From contig NZ_JAODWD010000005.1 in NCBI RefSeq assembly GCF_025345615.1, forward strand, positions 496,001 to 560,000: a DNA stretch of 64,000 nt. Reading direction: 5' to 3'. Within the stretch, counting starts at the first letter, position 1. Every line of letters begins with the position of its first letter. The notes under the pieces are model-generated. The model did no database searches, had not been told where the DNA came from, and was given only the letters and a program-made list of their open reading frames with translations. This document shows positions 43,345-51,673 of the stretch, one piece after another. The position numbers and the translations under genes were made by a program. Source of the DNA: Mycobacterium deserti. GTDB taxonomy: Bacteria > Actinomycetota > Actinomycetes > Mycobacteriales > Mycobacteriaceae.

Positions 43345-44103
43345 CTATCGGGTCTTGGTCATCCGAGGTGCCAGATGCACGACGTCGCTGACGACTGTGG
43401 GGTTCGCGCGGGACATGGCGATCAACGACAGCATCGCATTTGCCACGTCGCTGACGGCGGACATCTCCGCCGGAATCTGGCCCTTCTGTGCCCATGCCCG
43501 GTACAGGTCGGCCAGGAGGTCGCGGTCCGCGCCGCGCAGAATCTCGGTGCCCTCGGTGGGTCCGACGCTGACGCGGATGACAGCCAGTTCCGGATGTTCG
43601 GCCCGCCACGATCGCAGGATCTCGTCCAGCGCGGCCTTACTTGCGTGATAGGCCGCGACACCGGCGCGTGGCCTTCCGACGTCATGGCTCGATGCCACGA
43701 GCGCGACCGCGTCATCGGCAAGGTGGGGGAGCGCGGCGCGCAGTACGTGTGATGCACCGACGGCGTTGACGGCGTACGCGTGCAACCACGTCGTCACGTC
43801 GGTCTCTTCGATCAGCGCGAACGGCACCACGGCGCTGGTGAACACGACGGCGTCGAGCTGGCCGAACCGGGCGACCACCTCGTCGATGACCCGCTCGATT
43901 GCAGGCGGATCGGCGACGTCGAGCTCGTAAGCGGACCCGTCGAGCTGTTCGGCGAGTTCGGACAGCAGCTCCACGCGCCGGGCCGCGAGCGCGACCTTGG
44001 CGCCCCTGGCGTGGGCGGCCCGTGTCAGCGCGTGACCGATGCCCGACGATGCGCCGACGACGAGCATCCGTGCGCCCTCGATATTGGAGTGCCGATCGCT
44101 CAC
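43345..44103 (-). CDS. SDR family oxidoreductase
   Basis: 252 residues. Cofactor motif GASSGIGHAL, FTSAVV in place of NNAG, and YHASKAALD as active-site Tyr-x3-Lys. Paralogous to the SDR at 32.9 kb (same SKAALDEILRSWRAEHP block). GTG 44103 is preceded by AGGGGAA and overlaps the stop of the Bfd-like gene (GTGA). Upstream open frame belongs to other genes in other frames. Part of the 44.9-42.5 kb operon. Confidence 0.87.
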   Translation of the reverse strand: MSDRHSNIEGARMLVVGASSGIGHALTRAAHARGAKVALAARRVELLSELAEQLDGSAYELDVADPPAIERVIDEVVARFGQLDAVVFTSAVVPFALIEETDVTTWLHAYAVNAVGASHVLRAALPHLADDAVALVASSHDVGRPRAGVAAYHASKAALDEILRSWRAEHPELAVIRVSVGPTEGTEILRGADRDLLADLYRAWAQKGQIPAEMSAVSDVANAMLSLIAMSRANPTVVSDVVHLAPRMTKTR

Positions 44104-44294
44104 GGTCTGCTTCCCCTGCCTGATTTCGTTGTCACTGAATGAGAGTCGATGATCGCGCGAATCGTGCGCCGGCACCTGCCGCACTCTGATCCTGCGCCGC
44201 ACGCCTCGGACACCTGCCGGGAGGTCGTGGCGCCGGCGGCGACCGCAGCGGCGACCGTTTCGATCGTGACGCCGTGACACAGGCACACGTACAT
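44100..44294 (-). CDS. Bfd-like [2Fe-2S] ferredoxin
   Basis: 64 residues. Four cysteines spaced Cys4-x-Cys6 ... Cys38-x2-Cys41, the bacterioferritin-associated-ferredoxin pattern (VCLCHGVT near the N-terminus, ECGRC near the C-terminus), predict a [2Fe-2S] cluster. A fifth Cys32 is not expected to be a ligand. ATG 44294 overlaps the upstream stop by one base (TGATG). Its place in an oxidoreductase operon rather than beside bacterioferritin suggests electron transfer or a cluster-carrier role here. Confidence 0.85.
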   Translation of the reverse strand: MYVCLCHGVTIETVAAAVAAGATTSRQVSEACGAGSECGRCRRTIRAIIDSHSVTTKSGRGSRP

Positions 44295-44935
44295 CAGTGC
44301 AGATCCGTCCCGGCCGTCTCGGCCAGCCGCATCGCATGCACGAACCGGCCGACGAACACCGGCGGATAGGCGCCGACGCCGGCGGAGGCCAGCCACTCCG
44401 CAGTGATGTCCGACCGTGCGACCCACTGCAATGCGGTGCGCGCACTCGTGAGCTGTTGAAGGAACAGCACCTCGCGAGGGGTGTCGAAGGCGCGGTAGAC
44501 GAGCGTTCGACGAATCCCCGACCGGGCGAAATCGCCGAGCGATTCCCGCACCCGAGCCAGGAAGACCTCGACGTCTTCAACCCGGGTGACGGCGGCAACC
44601 ACCACCTCTGTTCCCGGCGTGGGAGGTTCGCCGAGGTCGAATCGCTCCACGGTCTCGCCAGCGAAGACGGCAGGAAGGTCGTCAACGCCCACGGCATCGA
44701 ACCATTCGAAGAAGTTCGGCGAGCGGAGCAGGTTCAGTAGCGGTTGCTCGCTGCGAACACCGATGACGACCAGTACTCTTCCCGCCTCGACGATCGACTC
44801 GTAGACGAAGGCGTATCGCGCGCCGAGATCGCGCAGGCTTTCCTCGTGCCGTGCGAGTACCGGTCCGACACGCTCGGATTCGGCGATCCGAAACTCCACG
44901 GCGAAGACGAAGCTGCGAACGGCGGGACTAGCCAT
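44294..44935 (-). CDS. hypothetical protein with internal duplication
   Basis: 213 residues made of two similar halves (about 5-105 and 110-205). Each runs strand-helix-strand: FVFAVEFRI...VGPVLARHEESLRD in the first, VVVAAVTRVEDVEVFLARVRESLGD in the second, then a VY-R/E strand and a ...W...AGVGxxPxVFxGxxV block. The pattern suggests a duplicated ferredoxin-like (EthD/ABM-like) fold. ATG 44935 follows AAGGAGG at six bases, a strong start. It heads the operon with Bfd and two SDRs and is 52 bases from a perfect regulon palindrome. Function unknown. Confidence 0.72.
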   Translation of the reverse strand: MASPAVRSFVFAVEFRIAESERVGPVLARHEESLRDLGARYAFVYESIVEAGRVLVVIGVRSEQPLLNLLRSPNFFEWFDAVGVDDLPAVFAGETVERFDLGEPPTPGTEVVVAAVTRVEDVEVFLARVRESLGDFARSGIRRTLVYRAFDTPREVLFLQQLTSARTALQWVARSDITAEWLASAGVGAYPPVFVGRFVHAMRLAETAGTDLH

Positions 44936-44987
44936 GAGCCGCCTCCTTCGCTTCCAGGTACGCCGCGTGGGCGACACTTCCACAGTC

Positions 44988-45003
44988 GAGAATCTACATT
45001 CTC
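44988..45003. promoter_or_regulatory. Regulon palindrome, site 4 (perfect)
   Basis: GAGAAT-CTAC-ATTCTC, a perfect inverted repeat between the duplicated-domain operon (52 bases) and the P450-AveC-DapB operon (101 bases). Confidence 0.7.
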
Positions 45004-45083
45004 ACATGGCCAGTATTACCCGTGTGGGAGTGCCGACGGCGACGGGTAGGCATCCTGTTCGGAAAAGCATCATCACGCACACC

Positions 45084-45099
45084 GGGAACGCCTATTCTC
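45084..45099. promoter_or_regulatory. Regulon palindrome, site 5
   Basis: GGGAAC-GCCT-ATTCTC, ending 5 bases before the P450 GTG start. With site 4 it gives this promoter region two matches 96 bases apart (start to start). Confidence 0.5.
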
Positions 45100-45104
45100 G
45101 TCAT

Positions 45105-46301
45105 GTGACGTACAGGGTGAAGGTTGGGCCCTACTACGACCCGTTCGACTTCGACATCGATGACGATCCCTACCCCGTGTGGAAGCAACTGCGGGATGAC
45201 GCGCCGCTCTACCACAACGACAAGTACGGCTTCTACGCGTTGAGCAGGTACTCAGACGTCGCCCGCGAGTTGGTGAACTGGAAGGACTATCGGTCCGGCA
45301 AGGGCACCACCATCGAGATCATCCTCAACGGGGTCGACGTGCCGCCGGGCATCATCCTTTTCGAAGACCCTCCGATCCACGACCTGCACCGGCGGCTGTT
45401 GTCTGGAGTCTTCACGCCGCGACGGATGGCGGCCATCGAACCGCTGGCCAGGGAGTTCTGTCAGCGCGCCCTGGAGCCGTTCGCGGACGCCCACACCTTC
45501 GACTTCATCGCCGACCTGGGGGCGTGGATGCCGATGCGCACCATCGGCTACCTGCTCGGCATACCGGAGGACAGGCAGGTCGCGATCCGCCAGAACACCG
45601 ACCGGATCCTGGAGCTAAAAGACGGCGGGCCCGTCGAGGTGGCCGACGACATGCTTACCAGCACCGGCTCGATGCTCGAGGAGTTCATCGACTGGCGTTA
45701 CGACCATCCTTCCGACGATCTGATGACCGACCTGGTCAAGGCCGAAGTGGAGGAACCCGACGGCACGCGGCGCCGGCTCACGCGCGGCGAGGTGCTGACC
45801 TACACGGGCACGGTCGTCGGAGCGGGCAACGAAACCACCACGCGGTTGATCGGTTTCGCCGGACAACTCCTGTCTGACCACCCAGAGCAGCGCCGCCAAC
45901 TCGCGGCGGATTTCAGTCTCATCCCGGGCGCGATCGAGGAGGTGTTGCGCTACGAGGCGCCCTCACCCGTGCAGGCACGCTACGTCGCGCGTGACGTCGA
46001 ACACCACGGTCAGAGGGTTGCCGAAGGCTCGGTGATGCTGCTGCTCAATGGATCCGCCAACCGCGACGAGCGGCGGTACCCCGAAGCCGACCGGTTCGAC
46101 ATTCATCGGCAGGCCACCCACCTGTCCTTCGGGCACGGCATTCACTTCTGCCTCGGCGCCGCGCTGGCGCGGATGCAAGCACGCGTGGCGCTCGAGGAGG
46201 TGCTCACCCGCTGGCCCGACTGGGAAGTCGACTACCAGGCGGCCAAACGTGCACACACCACCAGTGTCCGGGGTTGGGCGACGCTTCCGGCGAGCGTGTG
46301 A
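45105..46301 (+). CDS. cytochrome P450
   Basis: 398 residues from GTG 45105. Haem ligand Cys349 in FGHGIHFCLG; I-helix GAGNETTTR; ExxR in EVLR. It shares the FEDPPIHDLHRRLLSGVFTPRR block with the P450 at 24.8 kb, making them paralogues. An upstream in-frame ATG at 45006 would add 33 residues and sits right behind the site-4 palindrome, so GTG 45105 is preferred because the fold begins there. One base separates its stop from the AveC-like gene. Hydroxylates an unknown lipid-like substrate. Confidence 0.9.
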   Translation: MTYRVKVGPYYDPFDFDIDDDPYPVWKQLRDDAPLYHNDKYGFYALSRYSDVARELVNWKDYRSGKGTTIEIILNGVDVPPGIILFEDPPIHDLHRRLLSGVFTPRRMAAIEPLAREFCQRALEPFADAHTFDFIADLGAWMPMRTIGYLLGIPEDRQVAIRQNTDRILELKDGGPVEVADDMLTSTGSMLEEFIDWRYDHPSDDLMTDLVKAEVEEPDGTRRRLTRGEVLTYTGTVVGAGNETTTRLIGFAGQLLSDHPEQRRQLAADFSLIPGAIEEVLRYEAPSPVQARYVARDVEHHGQRVAEGSVMLLLNGSANRDERRYPEADRFDIHRQATHLSFGHGIHFCLGAALARMQARVALEEVLTRWPDWEVDYQAAKRAHTTSVRGWATLPASV

Positions 46302-46302
46302 G

Positions 46303-47367
46303 ATGACGAATACCGTTGACAGCGACCAGAATATTCGCGCGGCCGCATCGGACGAAGCCAGGTTTTCGCCGTGGCCAGCCAGGATCGGGTGGGGTGTGTT
46401 CTTCGCCGGCTACCTGGTTTTCGCGATCGTGACCATCGCGACCATTCAGACCGGCCTGCACGGGCACCCGACGAAGACCAACCCGAATCCCGGTCCGGCT
46501 CCGTACCCACCGTTCCTCGGTTTTGACAACTGGCCGCTCGCCGTGGCGCTCAGTTCGATTCCGCTGGCGGTCGGTCTGATCGGTGTGCTGGGATGGCTGT
46601 CCTGGCGACAACGCAAGGTGCACTGGGCGGTCATCATCGCCTTCGCCGGCCTCATCACGGGTGCGCTGGACCCACTCGCCAATTGGGCGACGTTCGCGAT
46701 CTTCGATCCGCGCATGCTGCACTTCCCGCTGTCGTGGCGATACGTCAACATCTCACCGAATCTCGAACCGGCACTGGCATTCCTGGGCGGCTACGCAGCC
46801 TACTATCTGCTCAACGGGCTCGGCTTCCTGAAGATGCACAACCGGCTTCTCGACCCATTGATGCGGCGCGCCGGTTGGTTGGCACCACACCGGCTGGTCC
46901 GGGTGTTCATCGGCGCGACGATCATCGCGATCCCGATCAACGGCATGATCCAGTTCAGTTGGATGCTGGCCGGCATCTTCTTCTACACCGAAGCCGTCGG
47001 GCCGGTATTGCAGATCGGCCATGTCCACTTCCCGCTGATCATGGCGGTCTACGATTCCGTGATCTTCGCGATGGTTGCCGTCATGTGTGTGCGTGACGAG
47101 GACGGGGAACTGGTTCTGATCAACCGCATTGCGCGGTGGTTCCCCGCGCGGGGGTGTCGACCGAAGCTGACGCTGACCCGGCAGCTGCTGATATCCATGA
47201 CGGTGGGCCTGGTGTCGTTCGCGGTGCCGTTGGCGGCGCTCGCCGGCCTGCGCGAAGCGGATCTGTCGCGGCCCTCCTTCGACAAGAATCTCTATCCCGA
47301 GATGAACCTCTACGATCCGTACGGACATCTGGAGGACGCCGGAAAGAAGGGGCCGTTCTACCGATGA
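46303..47367 (+). CDS. AveC-like polytopic membrane protein
   Basis: 354 residues with about seven hydrophobic segments, the first near 27-50 (GWGVFFAGYLVFAIVTIATI) and others around 80-100, 108-130, 145-165, 190-212, 225-245 and 285-305. The short NPNPGPAPYPPFLGFDNWP block after TM1 and the ISPNLEPALAF block are recognised from mycobacterial proteins annotated as spirocyclase AveC family. AveC in Streptomyces avermitilis helps form the spiroketal of avermectin. Here it lies between a P450 (1-base gap) and a DapB-like gene (ATGA overlap), so it is part of that operon. Reaction unknown. Confidence 0.75.
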   Translation: MTNTVDSDQNIRAAASDEARFSPWPARIGWGVFFAGYLVFAIVTIATIQTGLHGHPTKTNPNPGPAPYPPFLGFDNWPLAVALSSIPLAVGLIGVLGWLSWRQRKVHWAVIIAFAGLITGALDPLANWATFAIFDPRMLHFPLSWRYVNISPNLEPALAFLGGYAAYYLLNGLGFLKMHNRLLDPLMRRAGWLAPHRLVRVFIGATIIAIPINGMIQFSWMLAGIFFYTEAVGPVLQIGHVHFPLIMAVYDSVIFAMVAVMCVRDEDGELVLINRIARWFPARGCRPKLTLTRQLLISMTVGLVSFAVPLAALAGLREADLSRPSFDKNLYPEMNLYDPYGHLEDAGKKGPFYR

Positions 47368-48461
47368 CGAATGAGCGCAATGGACGCTACCGCGTCGTCC
47401 ACGTCGGGACCGGGCTGACCGGCCGCGAGGCGTTGCGCGCGATCATCGAGGATCCCGCGCTGGATCTCGTCGGGGTGAAGGTGTCGACGCAGGAGAAGGT
47501 CGGCGTGGATGCGGGCCAGCTGTACGGTGGGGCGCATACCGGTGTTGCCGCGACGGATGACGTCGCGGCAGTCCTGGCGTTGAAACCCGACTGTGTGGCC
47601 TACTGTGCGACCGCCGTCCGGCGTGAGGAGGAGGCGATCGCCGACATCGCCGGATACCTCGAGGCGGGCATCAACGTCGTCACGATCTCCACGATCCCGA
47701 TGGTCTACCCGGCGGCGGCTCCCGTCGAATGGCGGGAAGCGTTGGAAAGAGCGGCGGTGAAGGGCAATTCGACGTTCTACGCCACCGGCAGTGAGCCGGG
47801 ATTCATCAGCCTGAATATTCCCACCGCCCTGCTCGCGGGGGCGGGGCGCGTCGACTCGTATCGAATGGACGAGTACGCGCTCGACCTGGACAAGACCTAC
47901 CCGATCTGGGACGTGCTACACGAGTCCATGGGATTCGGAAAACCGGACGGTCACGTGCCGGTCCGCATCGCATCGGGCAAGGTGGACGAGGACTGGGGCA
48001 CCGTGGTGCGCTACCTCGCCGATATCCTCGGATTCGAACTCGACGGAATAGAACTGGACTGGGAGACGCCGCTGGCGCCCACCGACCTGCCGACGGCGAT
48101 CGGGGTGATACCGCAAGGAACGATCTGCGCGCATCGATGGCAACTCGCCGGAATCGTCGGCGGGCAACCGGCCGTCGCGGTCCAGTACTTCGCGACCGTC
48201 AGTGCCACGCCGTGGCCGAAGCGCTGGCCCAAGCCGGCCCGCGAGGGCGAAGGCGGAATGGTGTTCCGCGTCAACGGCTCTCCGAGCATGAGCCTCGAGT
48301 TGCATTTGGATCAGTCGGCCACCGACCGGGTGAACCCCGGCGTCTCGGCCACCGCGATGGCGGCGGTCAACGCGATACCCACTGTCGTCGAGGCGTCGCC
48401 CGGTGTGATCGCCAGCCCGTTGGCGGGACCGTCGGTCGTCACCCGGCGATCCGGCGGTTAA
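47364..48461 (+). CDS. DapB-like NAD(P)-dependent oxidoreductase, paralogue 5
   Basis: 365 residues. Rossmann motif VVHVGTGLTG with glycines 15, 17 and 20; hinge segment FYATGSEPGFISLNI; C-terminal domain of the diaminopentanoate-dehydrogenase type ending AIPTVVEASPGVIA. ATG 47364 overlaps the AveC-like stop (ATGA), so translation is coupled: P450, AveC-like and this enzyme form one unit. Its end overlaps the convergent SDR pseudogene by a few bases. Substrate unknown. Confidence 0.85.
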   Translation: MTNERNGRYRVVHVGTGLTGREALRAIIEDPALDLVGVKVSTQEKVGVDAGQLYGGAHTGVAATDDVAAVLALKPDCVAYCATAVRREEEAIADIAGYLEAGINVVTISTIPMVYPAAAPVEWREALERAAVKGNSTFYATGSEPGFISLNIPTALLAGAGRVDSYRMDEYALDLDKTYPIWDVLHESMGFGKPDGHVPVRIASGKVDEDWGTVVRYLADILGFELDGIELDWETPLAPTDLPTAIGVIPQGTICAHRWQLAGIVGGQPAVAVQYFATVSATPWPKRWPKPAREGEGGMVFRVNGSPSMSLELHLDQSATDRVNPGVSATAMAAVNAIPTVVEASPGVIASPLAGPSVVTRRSGG

Positions 48462-49268
48462 CCGCCCGTCACGCCGACGTCCACCGGAATCGCGGCAGCC
48501 GTGACGTACCTCGAGTCATCGGACGCAACCACGCGACCGCATTGGCGATGTCCTCGGGCATGGTGATCGCATCGGGCAGAAGCTGCTTCGTGAAGCCGTG
48601 CCGCAGTCCGGGATTCGACGTCGCCGCTGCGGTCATCGCCTCGATCATCCGACCGCTTCCCATCGGCGTCGCCACCGAGCCGGGATGCAGGCTGTTGACC
48701 CGGATGTTGTACTTGCCGAGTTCGGCGGCGAACGCGCGGGCCAGACCGGTCACGGCGTGTTTACTGGCGGTGCAGGCGATCATGAACGGCTCCATCGTCA
48801 CGCCCGCCGCGGAACCGATGAGGATGATCGAGCCGCCGCGTCCGCCGGCGATGATGTGCTTCGCCCCCGCCATCACGGTGTTCCACGTGCCGACAAGGTT
48901 GATGTCGATGGTGTCCTGAAAGTCACGCGGGGACACCTGATCCCACGTTGCGGGCACGCAGATGCCCGCGTTGGCGATGATGACGTCGAGCCGCCCCAGT
49001 TCCGCAACCGCGGTCTCGACGGCCGTGCACAACCCGTCGTGATCCCGCGTGTCGACGATCGCCGTCACCGCCCGCCGGCCGTTGGCCGTACCAGCGCCGC
49101 CGTCTCGGCCAGATCCTCGGGTGTGGCCGAATCGTACGGAGCACTCGGGGGCAGCGGCCCGGCGATGTCGACGAGTATGACGTCGGCGCGCTCGGCGCTG
49201 AGCCGAACGGCGTGGGCGCGTCCTTGTCCGCGAGCGGCGCCGGTGATGAGTGCAACCCTGTCGGTCAT
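48458..49268 (-). pseudogene. mycofactocin-type SDR, two frameshifts and active-site Tyr to Cys
   Basis: The N-terminal part reads from ATG 49268 (TDRVALITGAARGQGRAHAV) but runs to a stop at 49065. The protein continues one frame over as ANGRRAVTAIVDTRDHDGL, and near 48,525 the frame shifts again, where SDDSRYVTAAAIPVD ends at TAA 48458. Each shift is repaired by adding one G (in GTACGGCC and in TTGCGT). The active site reads CTASK instead of YTASK, so the catalytic Tyr is Cys. Two frameshifts plus loss of the Tyr point to real decay rather than assembly error alone. The intact homologue is the SDR at 23.9 kb. Confidence 0.8.
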
Positions 49269-49284
49269 GTCGGGCACGTGCGTG

Positions 49285-50364
49285 CTACCCGAAGTCAAGC
49301 GCGTTGCGCGGCGCCGTGATCGGGAGATCCAGCGACGTCGCGATGCCGGGCGCCGCGTCGACGACGTACGGGATCGCGTTGACGACGCGCATGGCAGTCG
49401 CCTCCATCGCATTGCCGTTGGCCGACTCCGGTGTGTCCTCGGTACCGAGCCGCAGGTCGCATTGCATATGTGGTTGACCCTCGATGATGAGGCGGTAGGT
49501 GCCGTTGGGCGCCGACGCCCACTCCGGCGCCAGGTTGGGCGCCATCCGGTTGATGTGCTCGATCGTGATCACCGGGTGGCCGTCGACCACTCCGGTGGTT
49601 TCGGCGCGGACCGCACCGCATGTCCCGGCGGGAATGGTGCCGCATGCGACGTGCAGATCCCGCGGTGTGAGCACCCGTTCGTAGGATTCGGTGACCTTCT
49701 CGAGTTCGACGCCGAGGGCCTTGGCCACGAGCCCGATCGGCGGGCCCCATGCGAATTGTTGTGCGCCTTCGAGTTCCAGGAGCGGGGTGAAATCGAGCGG
49801 TTTGCCGAAGCCCATCGCATCGATCATGAGGTCCCGGTTGGGATACGCCGAGTAGTCGAAGATCTCCTGCGCGCGGATGGACCGGATGGTGTTCGACAAC
49901 GTGGTCAGCAGCACCGCGAACTGGTCACCGGCGAAGCCCGGCTCGATGCCCGAGGTGTAGATCGTGACCCCACCGGCCAACGCCGCCGCACGGACTTGCT
50001 CGGCCAGCTGCGGAATCCATCTGTCGGGGAACATCATTCCCGGGGTGTTGGTGGTCACCACGTTGAGCCCGCCGCTGAGCAGGCGGACGTAGTCCCGCAC
50101 CGCCGCGGCGTCCATCTCGGCGCTCGCCGCACCGTAGACGACACAGTCGGGTTTCAGCGCGATGATGTCGTCGAGATCGCCGGTGGTGGTCACCCCGATC
50201 TGGCCCAGTCCGACGATCTCGCCGGCGTCGCGGCCGACCTTCTCTGCACTGTGCACCCACACCCCGATCAGGTCCAGGTGCGGCCGGCGCACGATGGCGC
50301 GGATCGCCAGGCTGCTGATCCACCCGGTGGAAATGACGGCGATCCGTAATGGTTTGGCAGTCAA
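49285..50364 (-). CDS. DapB-like oxidoreductase with degenerate nucleotide motif, paralogue 6
   Basis: 359 residues. The N-terminal segment reads IAVISTGWISSLAI, so the last glycine of the TGxxG turn is Ser17, unlike the five other paralogues. The rest of the fold, including the IYTSGIEPGFAGDQF hinge and the C-terminal domain ending AIPYVVDAAPGIA, is intact. The start is TTG 50364, with GGGGG about nine bases upstream; no ATG or GTG fits. It follows the SDR at 50.4 kb by 19 bases in the same direction. Cofactor use may differ from its relatives. Confidence 0.8.
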   Translation of the reverse strand: MTAKPLRIAVISTGWISSLAIRAIVRRPHLDLIGVWVHSAEKVGRDAGEIVGLGQIGVTTTGDLDDIIALKPDCVVYGAASAEMDAAAVRDYVRLLSGGLNVVTTNTPGMMFPDRWIPQLAEQVRAAALAGGVTIYTSGIEPGFAGDQFAVLLTTLSNTIRSIRAQEIFDYSAYPNRDLMIDAMGFGKPLDFTPLLELEGAQQFAWGPPIGLVAKALGVELEKVTESYERVLTPRDLHVACGTIPAGTCGAVRAETTGVVDGHPVITIEHINRMAPNLAPEWASAPNGTYRLIIEGQPHMQCDLRLGTEDTPESANGNAMEATAMRVVNAIPYVVDAAPGIATSLDLPITAPRNALDFG

Positions 50365-50383
50365 CGATCAAGCCCCCTATCGG

Positions 50384-51172
50384 TCATAGATCGGGGATCG
50401 GCAGTTCCGAGTTCGGCCCCTGAAGACCACCGTCGACGACAAAGGTCGAATTGGTGGCATAGCAGTCACGGGTGCACAGGTAGACGGTCAGCCGTCCGAG
50501 GTCGGCCACGTCGCCGATGCGATGCAACGGCGTCCGCTCCTTGAGCTTCTCCTCCGAGCCGGGCATCAGATCGAAGCTCGACTGCAACCCCGTCGTCAAG
50601 AATGCGCCCAGTGCGATGGCGTTCACCCGGATCTTCGGTGCGAGTTCTTGTGCCATGGCCCGGGTCAGCGCCTCCAACCCGCCCTTGGCCACCGAGTACG
50701 GCAACAGTCCGCGAATGCCGAACCGCCCTGCACCTGAGGAGATGTTGACGATCGACCCTCTACTTACCTTCAGCATGTGTGGTACGGCGAGTTGGCTCAT
50801 GTCGAACGCGGTGGTGACGCAGTAGTCGAACGTCTCGCGCAGGTTGTCGGAGGTGAGGCCGAGGAACGGGCCGTAGGTCGCGAATCCCACATTGTTCACC
50901 AGGATATCGATGCGGCCGAATTCGTCGACCGCGGTTTGCACCACGCGCTCACTGTCGTCGCGGTTGAGTGCATCGGCCGTCAATGCGAGACCGTTGCCGC
51001 CCGCCGCGTGGATGTCCGCGATCGTCGACTCGATTTCGGACGATGTACGCGCGGTTCCCACCACCGTTGCACCCGCTTCGGCGAGCACCTTCGCGATCCC
51101 TTCGCCCACGCCGCGCCCGGCACCTGTGACGATTGCCACCTGCCCGTCCAACTGGAACTGTTCTAGCGCCAC
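50384..51172 (-). CDS. SDR family oxidoreductase
   Basis: 262 residues. Cofactor motif TGAGRGVGEGI, NNVG in place of NNAG, YSVAK active-site Tyr-x3-Lys and a C-terminal TFVVDGGLQGP. GTG 51172 begins the protein. It heads a minus-strand unit with DapB paralogue 6 (19-base gap) and the SDR pseudogene. A regulon palindrome lies 19 bases upstream of its start, shared with the divergent VOC gene. FabG-like branch; substrate unknown. Confidence 0.87.
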   Translation of the reverse strand: MALEQFQLDGQVAIVTGAGRGVGEGIAKVLAEAGATVVGTARTSSEIESTIADIHAAGGNGLALTADALNRDDSERVVQTAVDEFGRIDILVNNVGFATYGPFLGLTSDNLRETFDYCVTTAFDMSQLAVPHMLKVSRGSIVNISSGAGRFGIRGLLPYSVAKGGLEALTRAMAQELAPKIRVNAIALGAFLTTGLQSSFDLMPGSEEKLKERTPLHRIGDVADLGRLTVYLCTRDCYATNSTFVVDGGLQGPNSELPIPDL

Positions 51173-51191
51173 GCCGCGAATGTACCGGAAC

Positions 51192-51207
51192 GAGAATGAG
51201 AGTTTCC
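51192..51207. promoter_or_regulatory. Regulon palindrome, site 6
   Basis: GAGAAT-GAGA-GTTTCC between the divergent SDR (19 bases) and VOC (43 bases) genes. A second AGAAA...TTTCT repeat follows at about 51,214-51,229, so the region may hold two half-overlapping sites. Confidence 0.5.
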
Positions 51208-51250
51208 GAAATTAAGAAACCCGATTTCTCGACGGGCTTAAGGTACCGGC

Positions 51251-51670
51251 ATGACCGAACCATTGCCCCTGCTGCACCACGTGGTCTTCGCGATCGCACG
51301 GGAGCGCCTGGATCGGGCGGCCGCATACCTGACCGATCTCGGGTTTCACTTCCAGGCGTTCGACCACGACGAACTCGGCCTGGCGATCAGGCTCGATTGG
51401 GACCGCGGTTTCGAAATCATCTCGCCGCTGCCCGGTGCGCCGACCGAGGCGGGAACTGCGGCGGACTTCCTGGCCCGCCACGGCGACGGGTTGTTCTCCG
51501 TGGTCGTGCGGACCGCCGATTGTCAAGCGGGCGAGCACATCGCGATGCGTCACGGCGTCGAGTCCGATTTCCGCCAGCATGTCGAGGGCGACGGATTCCA
51601 GGTCACAGAGGTGAAACTGGAGCCCCTGTACGGAATCCCGCTGACCCTGCTGGAGACCAACCTGCCGTGA
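51251..51670 (+). CDS. VOC (glyoxalase/dioxygenase) superfamily protein
   Basis: 139 residues, one VOC module plus a short tail. The start PLLHHVVFAIARERLDRAAA gives the usual first strand with His9/His10 as a possible metal ligand; GLAIRLDWDRGFEIISPLPG provides a later strand, and LYGIPLTLLETN closes the fold with an acidic residue. Family members are metal-dependent isomerases, epimerases or dioxygenases, and some only bind ligands. ATG 51251. It stands alone, divergent from the SDR over a regulon site, convergent with fadD. Confidence 0.78.
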   Translation: MTEPLPLLHHVVFAIARERLDRAAAYLTDLGFHFQAFDHDELGLAIRLDWDRGFEIISPLPGAPTEAGTAADFLARHGDGLFSVVVRTADCQAGEHIAMRHGVESDFRQHVEGDGFQVTEVKLEPLYGIPLTLLETNLP

Positions 51671-51673
51671 CGT

